Assembly: GCA_020859845.1 (NCBI GenBank)
Contig: JAJBVL010000084.1
Span: forward strand, 1 to 47,310
Origin: Bacteroidales bacterium
GTDB taxonomy: Bacteria > Bacteroidota > Bacteroidia > Bacteroidales > Muribaculaceae
DNA length: 47,310 bases
Direction: 5' to 3'
The translations under genes were made by a program, and so were the position numbers. Below are positions 1 to 7,617 of the stretch, piece after piece; the stretch's first letter is position 1; each line of letters opens with the position of its first letter. Under the pieces are notes generated by a model that had not been told where the DNA came from, did not search any database, and saw nothing but the letters and a program-made list of their open reading frames with translations.

Positions 1-52
1 AACGACCCCCTGATTAACAGTCAGGTGCTCTAACCAACTGAGCTACTGAAGC
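1..52 (-). tRNA. tRNA-Asn (GTT), 3' part cut by window edge
   Basis: Read on the minus strand, this begins with a 7-nt acceptor strand (46-52), then TA, a GCTC/GAGC D-stem, and a CCTGA/TCAGG anticodon stem. The 7-nt loop (14-20) carries anticodon GTT (complement of 16-18), which decodes Asn codons AAC and AAT. The T-arm and 3' acceptor strand lie outside the window, so the CCA end cannot be judged. Confidence 0.93.
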
Positions 53-93
53 ATTTATTCTTGGGGCAATCGCCCCTCTGGGGAATTGCGCTG

Positions 94-124
94 CAAAATT
101 AGCAGGTTTCTTTCAATTATGCAA
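94..124 (-). promoter_or_regulatory. Bacteroidetes-type promoter for tRNA-Asn
   Basis: On the minus strand a TTG (122-124) lies 20 bp upstream of TAATTTTG (94-101), matching the TTTG-N19-21-TAnnTTTG consensus of the Bacteroidetes primary sigma factor. A small GGGGC/GCCCC hairpin (63-76) lies between this promoter and the tRNA and may be a processing element. Confidence 0.55.
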
Positions 125-204
125 CTTTCTTGGCAAAAATTTTCGCCCCCTCGTGCCGAATCAAAAAAATATGCGCTTGCGGAGTAAATTTTTTCTTTCT
201 TTTC

Positions 205-235
205 TTGGCTATCTTAGCAATTTGTCGTATTTTTG
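205..235 (+). promoter_or_regulatory. Bacteroidetes-type promoter for the XRE/S24 regulator
   Basis: TTG at 205-207, a 20-bp spacer and TATTTTTG at 228-235 fit the -33/-7 consensus. Transcription would start near 242, about 60 nt before the ATG at 301. This supports starting the protein at 301, because the in-frame ATG at 130 would lie upstream of the promoter. Confidence 0.55.
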
Positions 236-300
236 CGTCACAAGTCAAAAATATCCTAACAACACAAAATACACTTACTCCCCCCCAACATCACACTCCT

Positions 301-990
301 ATGAGCACTCCAATAGGCAAAAAAATCAAAGACCTTTGCGGCATGAAAGGCATCTCAATGGCCCAGCTCGCCGAACATTTAGGAAAGACTAAACAGGCTA
401 TCTATGAGATAGTAGACAAGGAAGATCTCAACACCTCGATTATCCGCAAGGTGGCCGAACTCCTGGAGATTGACCCCGCCTACTTCTTGATGGACTCAAT
501 AGCCCTCGACCTCAACAAAGCGCAAATCCACGAGGTGTTTCACTCCAAAGCCTACGACCGGCTCGACCGCACGGGCGTAGTGCCTCTCTACGACATCGAG
601 GCTGCCGCCAACCTCAACACTCTCACTACTGAAGGAGCACAAGACTTGATAGGGACCATACGCATCCCCAACCTCCCCAAATGTGACGGCGCCGTATACG
701 TACGCGGCGATTCGATGTATCCACTCCTCAAAAGCGGCGACATCGTGGTGTTTAAGATCGTAGAGCCTCGCCTCGAAAACATCCTCTTCGGCGAGATGTA
801 TCTCGTACAGCTTTGCATCGACAACGACCCCTACCTCGTTGTGAAATACGTCAACCGCTCAGATCGCGGCGACCAATGGGTGAAACTCGTCAGCTACAAC
901 GAGCACCATACGCCCAAGGACGTGCCAGTGCAATCCCTCCAAAGCATAGCGCTGGTAAAGCTCACCATTCGCTACAATACGATGCTCTGA
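301..990 (+). CDS. XRE-family transcriptional regulator with S24 (LexA-like) domain
   Basis: The 229-residue protein has an N-terminal helix-turn-helix (about residues 5-65) and a C-terminal S24/LexA-like domain (about 92-225). The Ser-Lys dyad appears intact: S138 in GDSMYP and K182 in LVVKYV. No obvious Ala-Gly or Cys-Gly self-cleavage site is seen in the linker, so whether it autocleaves as CI/LexA do, or uses the fold only for oligomerisation or sensing, is open. The reading frame is open further upstream to an ATG at 130, but that extension is low-complexity, precedes the predicted promoter and lacks family similarity, so I start at 301. It converges on dnaX and no phage genes are nearby, so it is probably a chromosomal stress or metabolic regulator. 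Family assignment is secure; targets are unknown. Confidence 0.85.
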   Translation: MSTPIGKKIKDLCGMKGISMAQLAEHLGKTKQAIYEIVDKEDLNTSIIRKVAELLEIDPAYFLMDSIALDLNKAQIHEVFHSKAYDRLDRTGVVPLYDIEAAANLNTLTTEGAQDLIGTIRIPNLPKCDGAVYVRGDSMYPLLKSGDIVVFKIVEPRLENILFGEMYLVQLCIDNDPYLVVKYVNRSDRGDQWVKLVSYNEHHTPKDVPVQSLQSIALVKLTIRYNTML

Positions 991-1023
991 TGCTCTGCCC
1001 TATAAAGGCGCGCTCCGTCGTCG

Positions 1024-2778
1024 CTACGACAAGTTAAGCTTTAGATCCTCTATAAAGCGGCGCAGCATCGGCGTCTCGTTGAGCATCACTCCCACCAGCT
1101 CGCGGTCGTTGAGCGTCGAGCGGTCGTCGCCTTTCTCCACCAGCTGTAGCTGCAGCGCGACATGGTCGTTGACAAGGGCATCTCGCAGCGCCTGCGTTAG
1201 AGCAGGTTGATGAGTTGCTAGGGTGTCATAATTCACCTGGTTGCCCACCTCCACTATCCATTCGTCGCTCTCCCCAGCGCGTTTTAGCTCTACTGCGCGC
1301 ATAGCCGTGATGAGCAAGTGTTCCTTAGGGTGGGTATCTATAAAGCGTCGCCATTCTGCCTCCATCATCTGGGGGGTATAGGCTTGGCTTCGGCCACTGG
1401 AAGCAGGGGCCGAGTCGGGGGCCGCAGTCTTCTCCTCTTGACTTTGGCGGATAGAGATATTGGGCACGTTGAGCGTGAGGTTCGGGTGAGGCCGCGCAGC
1501 CGTGCGCCCGGGGGCCGCATAGGGCCGTGAGGGCCCAGGCGGTTCGGCCACCACGGTAGGAGAGGCCACAGGCGATGGTGAGGGCGTAGGCGCGTCCTGG
1601 GGAGTAGGCGCAGGAGCGGCTCCTTGGCGGGCAGCAATAGGTCCTAACGGCTGCCCCTCATCACTGCTGCCGTCGGCTGGTGAGGGGCTGCATAATTGGC
1701 ATATCTTGGCGAGCGTAAGCTCCACGAGAAATTGCTTGTTGGAGGCCGTGCGATAGTTGAGGTCAGCATCGTTGAGCAGGCTCATGGCTCGATAGAGGAA
1801 GTCGGGGCTACACTTCTGAGCCTCCGTCGCCATAGCTTGACGCGCCTCTTGGCTCGCTTCCAGCAGCACGAGCGTCGAGGGCTCGCGTGCCACCATAAGG
1901 TCGCGCATATAGCCGGCCAGCGAGTTGACAAAAAATTGGGAGTCAAAGCCGCGGTCGCGTATCTCCTTGTAGATCATCCAAGAGTCGAGCACCTTCCCCG
2001 CGAGGAAACACTCGAGCAGGCGGTTGCAATACTCATAGTCGAGGATGTTGAGATTGTCGAGCGTAGCTTGATAAGTGATGTTGCCGCGCGAAGAGGCCGC
2101 CACTTGGTCAAAGATGGAGAGCGCGTCGCGCATAGCCCCATCGGCCTTGCGAGCAATGACATTGAGCGCTGAGCGCTCAGTGGTGATACCTTCCTGCCGA
2201 GCCACATATTCCAGATGGTCAATCATGTCGTCGATCGTGATACGATGGAAGTCGTAGATCTGACAGCGCGACAGGATGGTGGGTATTATCTTATGCTTCT
2301 CGGTGGTGGCGAGGATAAACACTACGTAGCTTGGCGGCTCCTCCAGGGTCTTAAGGAAGGAGTTGAAGGCAGCGGTAGAGAGCATGTGGACCTCATCGAC
2401 GATAAACACGCGGTAGCGGCCTCGCGATGGTGGTATCTGCACCTGCTCGATGAGTGAGCGCATATCGTCGATACCGTTGTTGGAAGCGGCGTCGAGCTCA
2501 ATGATGTTCATCGACGTGCCTGAATTGAAAGCGCGGCACGACTCACATTCATTGCAGGCCTCGCCCTCGGGCGTGCGATGCTCACAGTTGATGGTCTTGG
2601 CAAAGATACGGGCACACGAGGTCTTTCCTACCCCTCGCGAACCGCAAAAGAGATAGGAATGGGCCAAGCGGCCGGTGGCTACCGCGTTCTTGAGCGTCGC
2701 CGTCAATGCCTTCTGCCCTACCACGGAGTCGAAGGTCGACGGACGATACTTTCTGGCGGATACTATATAGTTTTCCAT
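1024..2778 (-). CDS. dnaX: DNA polymerase III subunit gamma/tau
   Basis: This is the clamp-loader ATPase of the replicative DNA polymerase III holoenzyme, acting in the cytosol to load the sliding clamp. The 584-residue protein opens with the typical MENYIVSARKYRP start. It has a Walker A (GSRGVGKTS, 46-54), a zinc-binding cysteine cluster (C65, C75, C78, C81), a Walker B/DEVH segment (128-131) and a sensor/SRC region (ILSRCQIYDF). Domain III follows, then a Pro/Ala-rich linker (about 370-470) and a divergent C-terminal tau domain. No frameshift signal for a separate gamma form was recognised. It is transcribed divergently from the ABC exporter, from overlapping promoters. Confidence 0.97.
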   Translation of the reverse strand: MENYIVSARKYRPSTFDSVVGQKALTATLKNAVATGRLAHSYLFCGSRGVGKTSCARIFAKTINCEHRTPEGEACNECESCRAFNSGTSMNIIELDAASNNGIDDMRSLIEQVQIPPSRGRYRVFIVDEVHMLSTAAFNSFLKTLEEPPSYVVFILATTEKHKIIPTILSRCQIYDFHRITIDDMIDHLEYVARQEGITTERSALNVIARKADGAMRDALSIFDQVAASSRGNITYQATLDNLNILDYEYCNRLLECFLAGKVLDSWMIYKEIRDRGFDSQFFVNSLAGYMRDLMVAREPSTLVLLEASQEARQAMATEAQKCSPDFLYRAMSLLNDADLNYRTASNKQFLVELTLAKICQLCSPSPADGSSDEGQPLGPIAARQGAAPAPTPQDAPTPSPSPVASPTVVAEPPGPSRPYAAPGRTAARPHPNLTLNVPNISIRQSQEEKTAAPDSAPASSGRSQAYTPQMMEAEWRRFIDTHPKEHLLITAMRAVELKRAGESDEWIVEVGNQVNYDTLATHQPALTQALRDALVNDHVALQLQLVEKGDDRSTLNDRELVGVMLNETPMLRRFIEDLKLNLS

Positions 2779-2812
2779 ACGTGGATATAAGAGTTGAGAC
2801 TGAAAGAGAGGT

Positions 2813-2843
2813 CAAATGTAAGGAATAATTCGTAACTTTGCAA
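2813..2843 (-). promoter_or_regulatory. dnaX promoter
   Basis: On the minus strand TTG (2841-2843), a 20-bp spacer and TACATTTG (2813-2820) match the Bacteroidetes consensus. The start codon at 2778 is about 35 nt downstream. It overlaps the -7 element of the divergent ABC exporter gene. Confidence 0.55.
2833..2840 (+). promoter_or_regulatory. -7 promoter element for the ABC exporter
   Basis: TAACTTTG matches TAnnTTTG and lies 28 nt before the ATG at 2869. No clear -33 TTTG is visible at the right spacing. It overlaps the dnaX promoter on the other strand, so the two transcription units may compete. Confidence 0.4.
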
Positions 2844-2868
2844 CTCATTTTTAAAAAGACCATCATTT

Positions 2869-4701
2869 ATGGGTGATTTTTGGAGCCTGCTAAAGCGCTT
2901 TGTACCCCCCTATAAAAAATATCTTGCCCTCAACATCATCTTCAATCTCTTGGCGGCGGTGTTGACGCTCTTCTCGTTTGCGGTCATCATCCCCATTCTG
3001 GAGATGCTCTTTCAGATACGCGAGACGGGCTACCACTATATGCGTCTGGGCGAAGCATCGCTCAAGGATGTAGCCATCAACGACTTCTACTACTGGACCC
3101 AAGAAGCAATTGCTGCTTGGGGGCCAACCATGACGCTCGCCGTGCTCGCTGGAGTGCTTGTAGTTATGACGGCCCTAAAGACGGGCGTCACGTATCTCAG
3201 CAGCTATTGTATTATCCCTCTGCGTTCAGGCATCGTGCGCGATATCCGCAACCATGTCTACGACAAGATTGTCACCCTCCCCATAGGCTTCTTCACCACC
3301 GAGCGCAAGGGCGACGTGATGGCTCGCATGAGTGGCGATGTAGCCGAGATTGAGAGTTCGATAATGTCGTCGCTCGACATGCTCTTCAAGAACCCCGTCA
3401 TGATTATCGTCTGTCTGGCCACGATGATTGCTCTGAGCTGGCAGCTGACGGTGTTTGTGCTTGTGCTGCTGCCAATTGCCGGTGTGGCCATGGGTCGCAT
3501 AGGCAAGCACCTTAAGCGCAAGTCGCTTGAAGGGCAAGAGCAGTGGGGCACCATCATGAGCTGCATCGAAGAGACTCTCGGGGGGCTGCGCATCGTTAAG
3601 GCCTTCAACGCCGAGGGCAAGATGAAGACCCACTTCCACGAGGAGACGCAGAAGTTTTACACCATCTCCAATAGCGTGGCGCGTCGCCAGGCGCTGGCCC
3701 ACCCCATGAGCGAATTTCTGGGCACAGTCACCATTGCTATCGTATTGTGGTTTGGCGGCACGCTTATCTTGAGCGGCACGTCGAGCATCAACGCGGCCTC
3801 GTTTATCTATTACATGGTGATCTTCTATAGCATCATCAACCCGGCCAAGGACCTCTCCAAAGCTGCATATTCCATACAGAAGGGCTTGGCATCCATGCAG
3901 CGCATAGACAAAATCCTCAATGCCGTCAACCCCATCCAAGACCCAGCCACTCCTCGTGCACTCCCCAAACTCCATGGCGAGATAGAATACCACAACGTCA
4001 CCTTTGGCTACGACCCTGCTGTGCCTGTAGTAATCGATGCCTCGCTCAAGATACGTCCCGGAGAGACAGTGGCGCTCGTAGGGCAGAGCGGTAGCGGCAA
4101 GTCGACCATGGCCGACCTCCTACCTCGTTTCTACGACGTCAACCGCGGCCAGATTACCGTTGACGGTATCGACATACGTCAGCTGCGCGTCCACGACCTG
4201 CGCTCGCTGATGGGCAATGTCAACCAAGAGGCCATCCTCTTCAACGACACCTTCTATGCCAACATCACCTTCGGCGTGAAGCACGCCACGATGGAGCAGG
4301 TGATAGAAGCGGCCAAGATAGCCAATGCCCACGACTTCATCATGGCCTCCGAGCATGGATACCAGACCAATATCGGCGACCGCGGCTGTCGCCTGTCGGG
4401 CGGCCAGCGCCAGCGCATATCCATAGCACGAGCCATCCTCAAGAATCCTCCAATCCTCATACTCGACGAGGCCACCTCGGCTCTCGATAGCGAAAGCGAG
4501 CTCCTTGTGCAGCAAGCCCTTGACCGACTGATGAAAGATCGCACCACGCTCGTCATCGCCCATCGCCTCTCCACCATAAAAAATGCCACCCAGATATGCG
4601 TTATGCATGATGGGCGCATCGTGGAGCGTGGCACCCACGAGGAACTCCTGGCCCTGCGAGGCTACTACACCCGACTGGTGGAGATGCAATCGATGAAATA
4701 A
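2869..4701 (+). CDS. MsbA-like ABC exporter (fused permease/ATPase)
   Basis: The 610-residue half-transporter has an N-terminal six-helix transmembrane domain (about 15-330) and a C-terminal nucleotide-binding domain (about 370-605). Walker A is GQSGSGKST (405-413), the signature is LSGGQRQR (509-516), Walker B is ILILDEATSALD (529-540), and the switch His sits in IAHRLST. The homodimer would export a lipid or another hydrophobic substrate across the inner membrane. In Bacteroidetes such proteins are often annotated as lipid A exporters, but the sequence does not fix the substrate. It is a single gene, divergent from dnaX, with a long non-coding stretch after it. Confidence 0.9.
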   Translation: MGDFWSLLKRFVPPYKKYLALNIIFNLLAAVLTLFSFAVIIPILEMLFQIRETGYHYMRLGEASLKDVAINDFYYWTQEAIAAWGPTMTLAVLAGVLVVMTALKTGVTYLSSYCIIPLRSGIVRDIRNHVYDKIVTLPIGFFTTERKGDVMARMSGDVAEIESSIMSSLDMLFKNPVMIIVCLATMIALSWQLTVFVLVLLPIAGVAMGRIGKHLKRKSLEGQEQWGTIMSCIEETLGGLRIVKAFNAEGKMKTHFHEETQKFYTISNSVARRQALAHPMSEFLGTVTIAIVLWFGGTLILSGTSSINAASFIYYMVIFYSIINPAKDLSKAAYSIQKGLASMQRIDKILNAVNPIQDPATPRALPKLHGEIEYHNVTFGYDPAVPVVIDASLKIRPGETVALVGQSGSGKSTMADLLPRFYDVNRGQITVDGIDIRQLRVHDLRSLMGNVNQEAILFNDTFYANITFGVKHATMEQVIEAAKIANAHDFIMASEHGYQTNIGDRGCRLSGGQRQRISIARAILKNPPILILDEATSALDSESELLVQQALDRLMKDRTTLVIAHRLSTIKNATQICVMHDGRIVERGTHEELLALRGYYTRLVEMQSMK

Positions 4702-4748
4702 CCCTTTTTGTTTGATTTATACAAACTGAGGTTAAATTTAGTTAAATA

Positions 4749-4780
4749 TTTGGTGATGCTTAGTTTCGGTTGTATCTTTG
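4749..4780 (+). promoter_or_regulatory. Promoter of the outer-membrane barrel gene or leader RNA
   Basis: TTTG (4749-4752), a 20-bp spacer and TATCTTTG (4773-4780) are a near-ideal -33/-7 pair. The predicted transcript starts near 4787, about 265 nt before the probable start codon at 5054, giving a long leader that contains two terminator-like hairpins. Confidence 0.65.
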
Positions 4781-4898
4781 TGCCGAAATGGCAACACAAA
4801 TGACTAGTAAACGACTACATTATTAAGATTACATTGCAGAATTATTAGATTTGTAAGATAAGAAATAACATCCCTGTATACACTTTACAACATGTTTG

Positions 4899-4937
4899 TG
4901 AGGGTCGAGTCGTGAGACTGGACCCTCATCCTTTTTT
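4899..4937 (+). terminator. Rho-independent terminator-like hairpin in leader
   Basis: TGAGGGTC (4899-4906) pairs with GACCCTCA (4921-4928), with further pairing inside the loop (AGTC with GACT), followed by a six-T run (4932-4937). It lies between the strong promoter at 4749-4780 and the barrel gene, so it would either end a short leader RNA of about 150 nt or attenuate the gene. Confidence 0.6.
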
Positions 4938-4952
4938 AGAGCAAGAGAAAGA

Positions 4953-4977
4953 AACTTTCTAGTACGAAAGGTTTTTT
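4953..4977 (+). terminator. Second, weaker terminator-like hairpin in leader
   Basis: AAACTTTC pairs with GAAAGGTTT (one bulged G) around a 6-nt loop, and a T-run follows directly (4972-4977). It is the second hairpin plus T-tract within 80 nt. Confidence 0.35.
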
Positions 4978-5053
4978 AACTTTATTATTGTAACATTTTG
5001 TGACCGGAAAGGGTCTATACTACAAAATCATTAACCAACTCCATCCCATCAAC

Positions 5054-7536
5054 ATGATGCACCACTACTCACGCTTCACGCTCCACATCCTCTCTTCCCT
5101 CTTGGCTATTATGGCCTTTGCTGCTCCTACCCACGCTGCTTCCTACCAAGTGAAGGGCATCGTCACCGACTCAATCGGTGAGCCAGAGGCCTACGCCACT
5201 ATACATATCTACCATCTACCCGATACGGTGAAGACTGTGGCCAATCTCGTCACCAAGGACAATGGCTCCTTCTCGCGCACCCTGAAGGCACCAGGCGACT
5301 ATCGTCTGACGGTGTTTATCGTTGGCCGCGACCTGCTGGCCAAGGACTTCACCATTAGCGAAGCGCAGCCCGTGGCCAACCTCGGCACGCTCGTCACATC
5401 CTCCGAGGGCAATGTGCTCGATGAGGTGGAGGTAGTGGCCCAAAAGCCTATCGTCACCACCGAGATTGACCGCCTGGGCTATGACGTCACCGCCGACGAC
5501 GATGCAAAGGTGGCGATGACCGACGAAATACTACGCAAGGTGCCTCTTGTGGAGGTAGACGAAGAGGGCAATATAAAGATAAGTGGCTCTTCCAACTTCA
5601 AGGTCTACAAAAACGGTAAGCCCGACAAGTCGTTTACCAACAACGCCAAGGATATCTTCAAGGCTCTCCCAGCAGCCATGATTCAGAAAATAGAGGTAAT
5701 CACCGATCCAGGCGCCCGCGAAGATATGGAGGGTGTCGATGCTATCCTCAATATCATTACCGTCCCCAACACGATTATGAAGGGTGTGGTGGGCAACTTA
5801 AATCTGGGCGTCAACAACTATGGCGTGGTCTACCCAGGCACCTACCTCACCACCCAGCTCGACAAGGTGACGGCCGAAGTGTATGGAGGAATGACTATAC
5901 GCAACATCCACTCCAGTGGCAGCTACAGCGAGGCGTGGCAAGACTATTACGAGTCGGAGCAGCGTCTGGAGACCTCAAGCAGTTCGCGCTCTAAAGGCTT
6001 GGGAGGATATTGGGACTTAGCTCCAGCTACGAGATGGACACCCTCAACCTCTTCAACCTCGACTTCGGAGGATACGCCAGTCGCAACCATTCCTACAGCA
6101 ATGGTTCTCATCTGATGTTCTCCAGCCGCGCTGATGCCATAGATCCGGTGATTTATAGCTACAACACTATAGGGACCACTAGCCCCTCCACTTACCACGA
6201 CATCAACCTTGGCCTCAGCTACCAGCGCTCTACGCGCCGCAAGGGCGAATATATCTTGCTGGCCTATCGTCTGTCCACATCGGTGAGCCGTAGCGACGCC
6301 ACTACTGAATATACCGACACCTTCAATATGCCAGTGCCTTATGCTGGTATCATCTCCGACTCCAAGACTATCTACACCGAGCAGACGGGTCAGCTTGATT
6401 GGTCACGCCCTCTGGGCAAGGGGCAAACCCTCGAGATGGGTGGAAAATACATCAACCGACGCAACCACAACAAGGCTAATCAGGACTATCTTGACTACCG
6501 GCAGACTTTTACCGACTTTGAACACGTCACACAGATAGCCGCCCTCTACGCCGACTATCGCGCCAACCTCGCCAAATGGGGATTCCGCGCCGGCCTGCGT
6601 TATGAATACACCCACCTTAACGCCGACTATAAGAGCGGCGACGGGACATCGTTTAGCTCCAACCTCAACGACTGGGCGCCCAACGCCACTATCTCCTACA
6701 AGCTATCCCAGACGGGGACGCTCAAGCTATCAGGCAGCTCGTCGATACGTCGCCCAGGCATCTGGTATCTCAACCCCACCCGCTACGAGACCCCTACGAG
6801 CGTATCCTATGGCAATCCCGACCTTGAGAGCGAACGCATCACGCAGTTCACCCTTGGATATAGTATCTATACTCCGAGTGGCATCAACTTCACCATCAAT
6901 TCGTGGTATTCTTGGGCCGACAACAATATAATCCCCGTACAGTGGGCCGAGGGCGACGTCACCTACTCCACTTATGCCAACGACGGCAAGGACCGAACAT
7001 GGCGCACGCAATTCAACTTCTCAACGTTTCTCAACAAGTCGAAGAAGACCTACATCAACTTTGGAGCGTCGTGGGCGTGGAACTCTCATGAGAACCCCAG
7101 CTACGGCCTCTATCGTCAGGACTGGTCGGGGCGTTTCAATCTCAGTATCCGCCAGAATCTTCCCTACAAATGGCGTCTCAGTGGCTTTATGTATTGGAAC
7201 ACTCCCAACGACCGTGGGCTCTATAGCCGCGTCCACTACCGTCACGGCGCATCCATTGGCTACTATTCAATATCTCTCAGCCGAGGATTCCTCAAGGATG
7301 AGCGATTGTGGTTTAGCGTCTCTTGGAACAATCCCTTTGCCAGCAAGAAGCGCTGCACCGTCACTGAAACAGTCAACATGCCCTACGATGGCGAGAGCTA
7401 TTCCTACAGCCGCCATCCTCAATACGCCAACATCAACATCAGCTATCGCTTTGGCAAACTGAATGCCCAAGTGAAGAAAGTGAAAGGCAGCATCGACAAC
7501 AACGACGTGGTGGGGGGTGTCTCCCGCGGCGAATAA
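5054..7536 (+). pseudogene. Outer-membrane beta-barrel protein (TonB-receptor-like), frameshifted
   Basis: Two reading frames together encode one ~827-residue protein. The first part (5054-~6018) has a signal peptide (hydrophobic HILSSLLAIMAFAAP ending THAA), a carboxypeptidase-regulatory-like beta-sandwich (about residues 30-125) and a plug-like domain. The second part (~6019-7536) is the C-terminal barrel, rich in alternating aromatic strands. The frame changes from 2 to 1, equivalent to one missing base near 6018: WDL in the first frame continues as SSSYEMDTLNLF in the second. The upstream frame stops at 6113-6115, and a TAA at 5992-5994 limits how far the downstream frame extends. Either the gene is broken or phase-variable, or there is a sequencing error. 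A GTG at 5000 is also in frame, but ATG 5054 sits right before the signal peptide. Ligand unknown. Confidence 0.8.
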
Positions 7537-7585
7537 CCTCCCCGGCACCCTACCCCTACATCATTGCAAGAGCCTCAAAAACCTT

Positions 7586-7614
7586 AATCCCTACGAATCC
7601 CGTAGGGATTTTTT
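7586..7614 (+). terminator. Rho-independent terminator, possibly bidirectional
   Basis: A perfect 10-bp stem (7586-7595 with 7601-7610) and 5-nt loop are followed by a T-run. The gap separates the convergent barrel and beta-galactosidase genes. On the minus strand a T-rich segment also follows the stem, so it may terminate both. Confidence 0.85.
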
Positions 7615-7617
7615 ACG

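Noticed and set aside
130-300. N-terminal extension of the XRE/S24 regulator
   Set aside because: Starts upstream of the predicted promoter at 205-235; composition unlike a protein domain; ATG 301 fits the family start.
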